A DNA stretch of 5,064 nt from an uncultured Bacteroidia bacterium (GTDB taxonomy: Bacteria; Bacteroidota; Bacteroidia; SpSt-205): assembly GCA_937995505.1 (NCBI GenBank), contig CALKJV010000101.1, positions 1 through 5,064 on the forward strand, written 5' to 3'. A program made the position numbers and the translations under genes. This document shows, one piece after another, positions 1-4,850 of the stretch. The notes under the pieces were generated by a model. The model was given only the letters and a program-made list of their open reading frames with translations, was not told the origin of the DNA and searched no databases. Numbering within the stretch: position 1 is the first letter of the stretch; every line of letters begins with the position of its first letter.

Positions 1-295
1 ACCAGGCAGGATTCTCTAAAACTAACCGCTGGATGACCGGCGGTGTATGGGTACCGTAATAGCCCATCCCAATGTACGTACGCCAAAGGGCATTCTGAGC
101 CGCCAGCTCCCGCACCTCCGCTAGAAGCTCTGCCTCGCTTATAGCTGGCGGCAGAGACAAGGGAGCATCGCTGGCTATCTCGGCAGGCACTATTTTCTGA
201 GTAAGCTCCTCTAAGCTGCTCACCCCTACCGCATGGAGCATGCGTTCTAACTCTTCGGGTGTGTGGGGCACGTGCCGCTTCACGAAAGGATGCAT
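1..295 (-). CDS. gcvP: Glycine dehydrogenase (decarboxylating), glycine cleavage P-protein, N-terminal part
   Basis: GcvP is the PLP-dependent P-protein of the cytoplasmic glycine cleavage system. It decarboxylates glycine and passes the aminomethyl group to the lipoyl arm of GcvH. Only the first 98 residues are present; the gene continues past the left edge, whereas full single-chain GcvP proteins are about 950 residues. The visible part matches the family start: R7-H8 followed by a PHTPEELERML segment, VGVSSLEEL near 23-31, a KIVP segment at 34-37, then YIGMGYYGTHTPPVIQR at about 74-90 and LENPAW at the edge. The family motif continues with Tyr-Thr, and the single leftover base (T) fits a Tyr codon. 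The ATG at 295-293 is the only reasonable start, because an in-frame TAG lies only three codons upstream of it. No Shine-Dalgarno sequence precedes it; a TAGCTTTG element ends 4 nt upstream. It is transcribed divergently from the HhH gene. No glycine riboswitch is possible in so short a leader. Identification is very secure. Confidence 0.95.
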   Translation of the reverse strand, partial: MHPFVKRHVPHTPEELERMLHAVGVSSLEELTQKIVPAEIASDAPLSLPPAISEAELLAEVRELAAQNALWRTYIGMGYYGTHTPPVIQRLVLENPAW

Positions 296-299
296 TGCG

Positions 300-307
300 C
301 AAAGCTA
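300..307 (-). promoter_or_regulatory. Predicted -7 promoter element (TAGCTTTG) of gcvP
   Basis: Read on the minus strand this is TAGCTTTG, an exact match to TAnnTTTG, the -7 consensus of the primary sigma factor in Bacteroidota. It ends 4 nt before the gcvP ATG, so transcription would begin at or next to the start codon. I see no clear TTG/TTTG -33 element at the usual distance upstream. The motif match is direct; promoter function is inferred. Confidence 0.6.
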
Positions 308-346
308 AACAGAATAGCGGCACCCGACGTGCGAACTGGCGCGGTT

Positions 347-354
347 TATATTCG
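347..354 (+). promoter_or_regulatory. Predicted -7 promoter element (TATATTCG) of the HhH-apt-GNAT cluster
   Basis: TATATTCG differs from the Bacteroidota TAnnTTTG consensus at one position and ends 5 nt before the ATG at 360. The same one-base variant, TAnnTTCG, is found in front of ung in this window, which supports it as a real variant. No good -33 box is visible. The first six bases (TATATT) would also resemble a generic -10 box, but there is no -35 partner. Function is inferred from sequence and position. Confidence 0.45.
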
Positions 355-359
355 CAGAA

Positions 360-1361
360 ATGGAGCGGCTTTCGGGAGAGGCTCTTCGGCGGCGGCTTCG
401 GAACTGGCCCTCCTGGAAGGGGCTAGGCGGATGGGCTTTGGTGGCACTCCTATCGGGACTTCCGCAAGCGTATCGCCTCTGGCAGGCCGAAACGCTGCCC
501 TCACTCCAAAACCTCCCCGTAGTGGACGCAGAGAAAGCCGATAGCCTTACGCTCCTGGCCCTGCCGGGCTTCACTCCACGTAAAGTAAGCCGCCTCTTTC
601 GGCTACGCGAAGAGCTGGGCGGCTTCTGGGAACGCGAAGAGCTGGAAGCCCTTTTAGACAGTAGCACTTGGGCGCAGGCTGAGCCCTTCTTGACTGTGCA
701 AGAAAAAAAACCTCCATTCCTCCCGCCCCTCAACCTCAATGCCTTAGACAGTGCGGCCCTCGTAGCAGCCCGACTTTGCCGCCCTTCTGCCGCACGCAGC
801 TTAGTGCGCTTTCGCTATAAGGTGGAGGGCTTTACCTCCTGGGCACAGATTGACTCGCTGTATGCCCTTAACGCCTTAGAGCGGTACCGACTGCGGCGCT
901 ATACGGAGTTAGGACCTTATGCCGGCGCTCAGCGCAAGCACACTCCACCAGCCCCCCGTATCCCCGTAGCAGTCGACCTCAACCGAGCTTCTCCAGAAGA
1001 GCTGGAGAAGCTCCCAGGCATCGGCCCCAAAAGCGCCGAACGGATAGTGCGTTACCGCGAACGGCTTCGGTACTTTGTCTCGCTGGAACAGCTGCAAGAG
1101 GTATGGGGACTTTGTCCAGAAAACCTCCAGAAAGCCCTCCCTCACCTAAAGCTGGGCCCATCCCAGCGAGAACCTATTTCGTTACGGTATGCTCCCGCCG
1201 AGAGCCTCGCCGCTCATCCGTACATTTCTTGGCGCCTCGCACGGTACCTGGTGCGACAGCGGCAGAGCTGGGGCGACCGACCCATACCCCCCGAAGTATG
1301 GCAAACTTGGCTTCCTGACTCCGTGCGCTCCCGCCTCACTCCATACCTCACTGGCGAGTAA
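360..1361 (+). CDS. Helix-hairpin-helix (ComEA-like) repeat protein with N-terminal membrane anchor
   Basis: A 333-residue protein with one predicted membrane segment at about 21-38, preceded by an arginine/lysine-rich stretch (RRRLR, WK), so the rest probably lies outside the cytoplasm. I see four helix-hairpin-helix type units: about 55-99 (DAEKADSLTLLALPGF...), 123-169 (LNLNALDSAALV..., weak hairpin), 206-252 (DLNRASPEELEKLPGIGPKSAERIV, the classic ComEA form) and 274-318 (ISLRYAPAESLAAHPYI...). Only the third has an intact LPGIG hairpin; the first has LPGF and the others are degraded. HhH units of this kind bind DNA backbone non-specifically, as in ComEA of natural transformation, but multi-repeat membrane proteins like this one have no function known to me. 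The start is the ATG at 360, just downstream of a TATATTCG element; there is no Shine-Dalgarno. It is first in a cluster with apt (10-nt gap). DNA uptake is only a possibility, because no other competence gene is present here. Confidence 0.85.
   Translation: MERLSGEALRRRLRNWPSWKGLGGWALVALLSGLPQAYRLWQAETLPSLQNLPVVDAEKADSLTLLALPGFTPRKVSRLFRLREELGGFWEREELEALLDSSTWAQAEPFLTVQEKKPPFLPPLNLNALDSAALVAARLCRPSAARSLVRFRYKVEGFTSWAQIDSLYALNALERYRLRRYTELGPYAGAQRKHTPPAPRIPVAVDLNRASPEELEKLPGIGPKSAERIVRYRERLRYFVSLEQLQEVWGLCPENLQKALPHLKLGPSQREPISLRYAPAESLAAHPYISWRLARYLVRQRQSWGDRPIPPEVWQTWLPDSVRSRLTPYLTGE
605..645 (+). repeat. 14-bp in-frame direct repeat in the HhH gene
   Basis: ACGCGAAGAGCTGG occurs at 605-618 and again at 632-645, exactly 27 bp (nine codons) apart, encoding the two REEL segments of LREELGGFWEREELEAL in the first HhH unit. 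The inner 10-mer GAAGAGCTGG occurs a third time at 996-1005, in the third unit. This may be a trace of a small in-frame duplication or simply helical Glu/Leu codon bias. Confidence 0.6.
985..1013. repeat. Perfect 12-bp inverted repeat with 5-nt loop inside the HhH gene
   Basis: GAGCTTCTCCAG at 985-996 and CTGGAGAAGCTC at 1002-1013 are exact reverse complements separated by AAGAG. The sequence encodes the RASPEELEKLPG segment of the canonical third HhH unit. RNA from either strand would fold into a strong hairpin. No T-run follows on either strand, so it does not look like an intrinsic terminator. Its function is unknown, and it may be a by-product of codon choice in a Glu/Leu-rich helix. Confidence 0.8.
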
Positions 1362-1366
1362 ATTTG
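1359..1366 (+). promoter_or_regulatory. Predicted -7 promoter element (TAAATTTG) of apt, overlapping the HhH stop codon
   Basis: TAAATTTG is an exact match to TAnnTTTG; its first three bases are the TAA stop codon of the upstream HhH gene. It ends 5 nt before the apt ATG, the same placement as at the other promoter-proximal genes here. This suggests that apt can be transcribed from its own start as well as by read-through. No -33 TTG is evident upstream. The motif is direct observation; activity is inferred. Confidence 0.55.
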
Positions 1367-1371
1367 CCCCC

Positions 1372-1908
1372 ATGCTATTAGAAACTGAGCTGCGCCGCAC
1401 CATCCGAGAGATACCCGACTTTCCGCAAAAAGGCGTTGTTTTTAAAGACATCACCCCCATTTTTTTGCGGCCGAGGCTCGTAGAGCGCTGCGTAGAGGAG
1501 TTAGCGAGGCACTTTCGGGTCCGCGATGTGAATAAAGTAGTGGGGATTGAAAGTCGGGGGTTTCTACTCGGGCCTATGATCGCTCAGCAGCTGGGCGCAG
1601 GCTTCGCTATCGTACGTAAGAAAGGTAAGCTACCCGAAATCGCCGCCAGCATCTCGTACGAATTAGAGTATGGCTCTGCCACGATTGAGATGGCAAAGGA
1701 TGCTGTGCAACCCGGCGACCGAGTGCTTATCCATGATGACCTTTTAGCGACGGGAGGTACTGCCGCCGCAGCCGCTCAGCTGGTAAAGCAGATAGGGGCG
1801 CAAGTGGTGGGGTTTTCTTTCCTTATTGTGCTGGAGGAGCTGGGTGGCCGTAAAGCCTTAGAGCCTTTTGAAGCGCCCATCGTACACCTTCTCTCCTATC
1901 CCCGCTAA
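1372..1908 (+). CDS. apt: Adenine phosphoribosyltransferase
   Basis: Apt is a cytoplasmic purine-salvage enzyme that joins adenine to PRPP to give AMP and pyrophosphate. At 178 residues it has the normal family length. Key features are IPDFPQKGVVFKDITP at about 14-29, GIESRGF at 58-64, the KKGKLP segment at 83-88, the ELEYG segment at 97-101 and the PRPP-binding signature VLIHDDLLATGGT at 118-130, with the paired acidic residues D122-D123. The reading frame is open back to 1189, but that extension lies inside the HhH gene and has no family resemblance. The ATG at 1372 gives the standard MLLETELRRTIREIPDF beginning. No Shine-Dalgarno precedes it; TAAATTTG ends 5 nt upstream. It lies 10 nt after the HhH stop and 33 nt before the GNAT gene, so the three are probably at least partly co-transcribed. 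Identification is secure. Confidence 0.96.
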   Translation: MLLETELRRTIREIPDFPQKGVVFKDITPIFLRPRLVERCVEELARHFRVRDVNKVVGIESRGFLLGPMIAQQLGAGFAIVRKKGKLPEIAASISYELEYGSATIEMAKDAVQPGDRVLIHDDLLATGGTAAAAAQLVKQIGAQVVGFSFLIVLEELGGRKALEPFEAPIVHLLSYPR

Positions 1909-1932
1909 AGGTTCACTGGCAGAGCCTATTTC

Positions 1933-1938
1933 GAGGGG
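1933..1938 (+). promoter_or_regulatory. Shine-Dalgarno-like sequence (GAGGGG) of the GNAT gene
   Basis: GAGGGG lies 3 nt before the GTG at 1942 (5 nt if only GAGG pairs) and could pair with the anti-Shine-Dalgarno of 16S rRNA. It helps fix the GTG start, because no other start codon exists between the in-frame apt stop at 1906 and this point. It contrasts with the promoter-proximal genes of this window, which have no such sequence. Confidence 0.5.
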
Positions 1939-1941
1939 AAA

Positions 1942-2427
1942 GTGACACCGGTAGCTATTCTCATAGTCTCCGCGGAGGCGGTTCGTCCTCTGCGGGGGCA
2001 GATACTGCGGCCTGGCCTACCCCCAGAAGCGGCGCACTTTCCTGGCGACACAGAGCCGACCACCTGGCATTTCGCTGCGTATACGAGAGAGGGCGAGATT
2101 GTAGGGGTAGCTTCTTTCTTTCAGGAAGGCTATCCGGCCTGGGCCCACCTCTCCGGCATCTATCGGCTGCGCGGGATGGCCACGCATACGCAGTTTCAGC
2201 GCAGGCAAGGGATTGGCAGCCAGCTTCTTCAGACGGCTCTCCGCTTTCTCCAACGGCAAGGCGTACCCCTCGTATGGTGCTACGCCCGAACTGAAGCCGT
2301 ACCCTTCTATGCAAAGCAGGGCTTTAGGCGCTGGGAAGCTGCGGGCATAATAGACATACCCGGCGTGGGGCCCCATGAGGTTTGGTACTACCCTCTCGCA
2401 AAAGGCACAGCCGAAAGGGGTGTATAG
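1942..2427 (+). CDS. GNAT family N-acetyltransferase
   Basis: A 161-residue single-domain GNAT protein, expected to move an acetyl group from acetyl-CoA to an amine; the substrate is unknown. The acetyl-CoA pyrophosphate-binding motif is RRQGIGSQLL at about 87-96. Other family marks are LRGMATH at 76-82, just before it, the VWCYAR strand at 111-116, FYAKQGF at 122-128 and GVGPHEVWYY near the C-terminus. The N-terminal LRGQILRPGLPPE and HFAAY resemble small uncharacterised GNAT proteins with a WCNAR-like motif. The start is GTG at 1942: the frame is closed by the apt stop at 1906 and contains no other start codon before it, and GAGGGG precedes it. It is last in the HhH-apt-GNAT cluster. Its final 40 nt overlap the 3' end of tsaD on the other strand. 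The family is secure; the specific role is unknown. Confidence 0.88.
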   Translation: MTPVAILIVSAEAVRPLRGQILRPGLPPEAAHFPGDTEPTTWHFAAYTREGEIVGVASFFQEGYPAWAHLSGIYRLRGMATHTQFQRRQGIGSQLLQTALRFLQRQGVPLVWCYARTEAVPFYAKQGFRRWEAAGIIDIPGVGPHEVWYYPLAKGTAERGV

Positions 2428-3359
2428 AGGCCATTGAGGTATTTGTGCCAGCCTGCGCGGGCTATCATAGCAGCGTTATCCATGCAGTACTCTAAGGGGG
2501 CTAAGTAAAGGGTCAGCCCCGCTTTTTGTGCATGCTGCTGCAGTAGAGTTCGGAAGCGGGCGTTTGCCGCTACGCCGCCAACTAGGCCCACTCTGGGTAT
2601 CCGAAAAGCCGCTGCGGCTGCTACAAGCTTCTCTACCGCATAGGAAAATACCGCCTCTTGCCAACTTGCGCAAAGGTCTTCCACGGAAAGCCCAGGCTGC
2701 TGCCGCCGAGCGTATAGGAAGGCCGTTTTGAGCCCACTAAAGCTAAAATCCCAAGCCTTCTCGGTATGGGGACGAGGGAAAGCATACGCAGTAGGGTCGC
2801 CCTGGCTGGCAAGCCGCTCTATCTCAGGGCCCCCTGGATATGGCAGCCCCAGGGAAGCTGCGACCTTATCAAAAGCTTCTCCTATGGCGTCGTCAATCGT
2901 ACGCCCAAGTACTTCTAAGGCAAGCGGATGCTGCACCCGAAAGAGATGCGTATGCCCCCCGGTAGCCACAAGCACGAGCAAGGGATAAGTTATCGGTTCA
3001 GGGGCGAGCTCCAGGGAGGCCACATGCGCCTCTAAGTGATGCACACCGATGAAAGGAAGCTTATAAGCTGCGGCAAGCGCCCGCCCATAGGTAAAACCTA
3101 CCAACAGCGAGCCCAGTAAGCCCGGTCCTTGGGCTACGGCGATCGCCCTTAGGTCTTTCCAACCGATGCCGCCCTGCTGAAGGGCTTCTTGTACGGCTAA
3201 CGGCAAGCGTACCTCGTGCTCTCGGGAGGCCCACTCGGGAATGACCCCCCCATACGCTGAATGGATAGCCTGGCGATATACTACATGTGCATGCACAGCT
3301 TGCCCGTCGTATAGGCAAGCTGCCGTATCATCGCATGAGGTCTCTATGGCTAAGAGCAC
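2388..3359 (-). CDS. tsaD: tRNA N6-adenosine threonylcarbamoyltransferase TsaD
   Basis: TsaD (Kae1/YgjD family) is the catalytic subunit that, with TsaB and TsaE, transfers threonylcarbamoyl from TC-AMP to A37 of ANN-decoding tRNAs, forming t6A in the cytoplasm. The 323-residue protein shows all diagnostic motifs: ETSCDDT at 6-12, HHLEAH at 107-112 (metal ligands H108 and H112), ATGGHTHL at 132-139, DDAIGEAFDK at 156-165, FSFSGLKT at 205-212, GGVAANARFR at 261-270 and CMDNAAMI at 292-299 (third metal ligand D294). The start is a GTG at 3359-3357; an in-frame TAA lies just three codons upstream and the catalytic domain begins at residue 2, so no other start fits. AAGGG 6 nt upstream may serve as Shine-Dalgarno. 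It follows rpsU by 19 nt in the same direction, a likely operon pairing two translation functions. Identification is secure. Confidence 0.97.
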   Translation of the reverse strand: MLLAIETSCDDTAACLYDGQAVHAHVVYRQAIHSAYGGVIPEWASREHEVRLPLAVQEALQQGGIGWKDLRAIAVAQGPGLLGSLLVGFTYGRALAAAYKLPFIGVHHLEAHVASLELAPEPITYPLLVLVATGGHTHLFRVQHPLALEVLGRTIDDAIGEAFDKVAASLGLPYPGGPEIERLASQGDPTAYAFPRPHTEKAWDFSFSGLKTAFLYARRQQPGLSVEDLCASWQEAVFSYAVEKLVAAAAAFRIPRVGLVGGVAANARFRTLLQQHAQKAGLTLYLAPLEYCMDNAAMIARAGWHKYLNGLYTPLSAVPFARG

Positions 3360-3365
3360 CCTAAG

Positions 3366-3370
3366 CCCTT
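3366..3370 (-). promoter_or_regulatory. Shine-Dalgarno-like sequence (AAGGG) of tsaD
   Basis: On the minus strand AAGGG lies 6 nt before the tsaD GTG, in the 19-nt rpsU-tsaD gap. It overlaps a short palindrome (CTAAG-GG-CTTAG, 3361-3372) that could in principle hide it, although a 2-nt loop is strained. There is no TAnnTTTG element here, so tsaD probably depends on an upstream promoter, most simply that of rpsU. Confidence 0.4.
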
Positions 3371-3378
3371 AGCGCAGC

Positions 3379-3570
3379 TTAGCTCTGCTGCTGGAGGATC
3401 CGCTGCCGATAAGCCGCCCGCTTGATCTGCTCCCGCCGCTGCACGGATTTAGGGACGTGGTACATGCGGTTGCGCACCTCCCGAGCAATCCCCAAGCGGC
3501 TGAACTTCCGCTTATAGCGGCGCAGCATCTTCTCCAGATTCTCGCCCTCTTGTGGCTCTATCACAATCAT
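3379..3570 (-). CDS. rpsU: Small ribosomal subunit protein bS21
   Basis: bS21 is a small basic protein of the 30S subunit that sits near the 3' end of 16S rRNA and affects translation initiation. This one has 63 residues, close to the usual Bacteroidota length. It is rich in Arg and Lys and carries the family pattern: EGENLEKMLRRYKRKF at about 8-23, REVRNRMYHVPKSVQRREQ at 30-48 and KRAAYRQR at 50-57. The frame is open further upstream, to an ATG at 3645-3643, but that extension would overlap the thiolase gene and adds cysteine-rich sequence foreign to bS21. The ATG at 3570-3568 gives the expected MIVIEPQEGEN beginning and lies 6 nt downstream of an exact TATCTTTG element. It lies 52 nt after the thiolase stop and 19 nt before tsaD, all in the same direction. 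A strong Shine-Dalgarno is absent. Identification is secure. Confidence 0.95.
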   Translation of the reverse strand: MIVIEPQEGENLEKMLRRYKRKFSRLGIAREVRNRMYHVPKSVQRREQIKRAAYRQRILQQQS

Positions 3571-3576
3571 GGCCTG

Positions 3577-3584
3577 CAAAGATA
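3577..3584 (-). promoter_or_regulatory. Predicted -7 promoter element (TATCTTTG) of rpsU-tsaD
   Basis: On the minus strand this is TATCTTTG, an exact TAnnTTTG match, ending 6 nt before the rpsU ATG. It lies in the 52-bp gap after the thiolase stop, so rpsU and tsaD can be transcribed separately from the thiolase gene. A TTCG sits 20 nt further upstream as a poor candidate -33 element. Promoter activity is inferred from motif and placement. Confidence 0.65.
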
Positions 3585-3622
3585 CGAAATCCCCAGCTAC
3601 GAGACGAAGGAAACTACAACTG

Positions 3623-4810
3623 CTACACCCGCTCAAAAAGCACACTTACGCCCTGTCCTACACCTACGCAGAGCGTAGCGAGTCCGTATCGTTTTTGGAG
3701 GTGGTGGAGGCTTCGGGTGAGGGTGAGGGCCAAGCGAGCGCCGCTTGCGCCGAGGGGATGTCCGATAGCGATAGCGCCGCCATGGATATTCAGTCGGGCA
3801 GGGTCAATCTCTAACAGCTGCACACACGCTAAGACTTGGGCAACGAAGGCCTCATTGAGCTCAATCAGGTCTACCTCATGGAGGGGCAAGCCTATGCGGC
3901 GGAGGAGTTTTTGCGTAGCGGGCACGGGTCCGATGCCCATATAAGCGGGGTCTACCCCTGCCGTAGCGCCCCCCACCACGCGCGCCATAGGCGTAAGCCC
4001 ATACCGATTGAGAGCCGCTTCGCCGGCAAGGAGGAGCACAGCAGCGCCGTCGTTTATGCCAGAGGAATTTCCAGCAGTAACCGTGCCCCCAGCCCGAAAA
4101 GCCGGCCGGAGCTTCGCCAGCTTCTCTAAGGTGGTATCCGGGCGGGGATGCTCATCCTCGGTCATCACAGAGCCATCGGGGAGGGGCACAGGCCACAATT
4201 CCCCCGTAAAAAAGCCTTTGGCTTTTGCGGCGGCGTACCGCTGCTGCGACTGAAGGGCATACGCATCCTGCGCTTCTCGTGAGATGCCGTAGCGTTCAGC
4301 TACATTCTCTGCGGTCTCTCCCATGCTGTAAGGAGGATATTTCTCCGCTAAGCGGGGATTGACAAAGCGCCAGCCAAGGGTGGTATCGTATATCTCAGCT
4401 TGGCGAGAGAAGGGGGCTTCTGCCTTAGGGATCACAAAAGGGGCCCTACTCATAGACTCTACCCCCCCTGCCAGCACGAGGTCGGCTTCGCCGGTAGCGA
4501 TAGCCCGAGCTGCCTGCAGCACCGCTTCAAGCCCTGAGGCACAGAGGCGATTGACGGTTACAGCGGGCACCGTCTCCGGCAGCCCTGCCAGGAGCACGGC
4601 CATGCGGGCCACATTGCGGTTATCTTCCCCAGCCTGGTTGGCACAGCCCAAAATCACCTCATCATACGCCTCTAAGGGCACCTGGGGAAACTGCCCCACA
4701 AAAGCAGCCATCAGCTGCGCTATAAGGTCATCTGGGCGAACTGTCGCTAACTTACCCGCATACCGCCCGAAGGGCGTGCGCAGCCCTCCTACTACATATA
4801 CCCCTTCCAT
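3623..4810 (-). CDS. Thiolase family protein (acetyl-CoA C-acyltransferase, PcaF/PaaJ-like)
   Basis: A 395-residue thiolase, expected to cleave 3-ketoacyl-CoA with CoA to give acetyl-CoA plus a shortened acyl-CoA, or to run in reverse as a condensation. The catalytic set is complete: nucleophile C90 in NRLCASG, H351 in GHPLGASGAR and C381 in CVGVGQG, with NEAF at 319-322. GCANQAGEDNRNVARM (55-70), GGVESMSRAPFV (115-126), DTTLGWRFVNP (142-152) and MGIGPVPA (291-298) match the subgroup containing 3-oxoadipyl-CoA thiolases PcaF and PaaJ, but similar proteins in Bacteroidota are usually annotated only as acetyl-CoA acyltransferases. No other aromatic-degradation gene is visible, so beta-oxidation or general acyl-CoA turnover is equally likely. 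The ATG at 4810-4808 puts the conserved RTPFG motif at residues 11-15 and lies 4 nt after TACCTTTG, with no Shine-Dalgarno. It is divergent from ung. The family is secure; substrate is uncertain. Confidence 0.94.
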   Translation of the reverse strand: MEGVYVVGGLRTPFGRYAGKLATVRPDDLIAQLMAAFVGQFPQVPLEAYDEVILGCANQAGEDNRNVARMAVLLAGLPETVPAVTVNRLCASGLEAVLQAARAIATGEADLVLAGGVESMSRAPFVIPKAEAPFSRQAEIYDTTLGWRFVNPRLAEKYPPYSMGETAENVAERYGISREAQDAYALQSQQRYAAAKAKGFFTGELWPVPLPDGSVMTEDEHPRPDTTLEKLAKLRPAFRAGGTVTAGNSSGINDGAAVLLLAGEAALNRYGLTPMARVVGGATAGVDPAYMGIGPVPATQKLLRRIGLPLHEVDLIELNEAFVAQVLACVQLLEIDPARLNIHGGAIAIGHPLGASGARLALTLTRSLHHLQKRYGLATLCVGVGQGVSVLFERV

Positions 4811-4814
4811 AGCT

Positions 4815-4822
4815 CAAAGGTA
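4815..4822 (-). promoter_or_regulatory. Predicted -7 promoter element (TACCTTTG) of the thiolase gene
   Basis: On the minus strand this is TACCTTTG, an exact TAnnTTTG match, ending 4 nt before the thiolase ATG. A TTG lies 15 nt upstream of it, slightly closer than the usual -33 spacing. It faces the ung element in mirror image across a 20-bp spacer. Activity is inferred. Confidence 0.65.
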
Positions 4823-4842
4823 CGACGGGCACGCAGGCAATG

Positions 4843-4850
4843 TACCTTCG
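4843..4850 (+). promoter_or_regulatory. Predicted -7 promoter element (TACCTTCG) of ung
   Basis: TACCTTCG differs from TAnnTTTG at one base and ends 4 nt before the ATG at 4855. It is the reverse complement, in 7 of 8 positions, of the thiolase element at 4815-4822. The -33 region for this promoter would fall on top of the thiolase -7 element. Activity is inferred. Confidence 0.45.

Noticed and set aside
703..710. Run of eight A residues inside the HhH gene, a possible slippage or phase-variation site.
   Set aside because: The frame is intact and encodes ordinary Glu-Lys-Lys codons in a linker. No alternative frame continues usefully and no stimulatory structure is seen just downstream.
305..739. 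144-codon open frame on the minus strand opposite the HhH gene.
   Set aside because: Arg/Ser-rich composition typical of an antisense shadow in GC-rich coding DNA. It has no recognisable domain and starts inside a gene that is clearly coding on the other strand.
1189..1371. Possible N-terminal extension of Apt, from an ATG at 1189.
   Set aside because: It overlaps the HhH gene in another frame, has no family resemblance and would make Apt 239 residues instead of the standard 178.
2366..2375. Palindrome TGGGGCCCCA in the GNAT gene.
   Set aside because: It has no loop and is explained by the Gly-Pro-His codons of the GVGPHE motif. It does not look like a terminator or a protein site with further support.
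2443..2456. Small hairpin AGCCTG/CGGGCT just past the GNAT stop, as a terminator.
   Set aside because: Two-base loop, a wobble pair and no T-run; it lies in the tsaD coding sequence.
3571..3645. Possible 25-residue N-terminal extension of bS21.
   Set aside because: It would overlap the thiolase 3' end, contain a cysteine-rich stretch unknown in bS21, and read through the TATCTTTG element. The 63-residue form matches the family.
3664..3678. Hairpin CTACGC-AGA-GCGTAG near the end of the thiolase gene, as a terminator.
   Set aside because: Short 6-bp stem within coding sequence, with no T-run following on the minus strand.
3697..3729. G-rich run (GGGTGAGGGTGAGGG plus several GG pairs) that might form a G-quadruplex.
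   Set aside because: Only three GGG tracts are present, and it is the complement of Leu-Thr-Leu-Thr and His-His codons in the thiolase C-terminal region. A coding explanation is enough.
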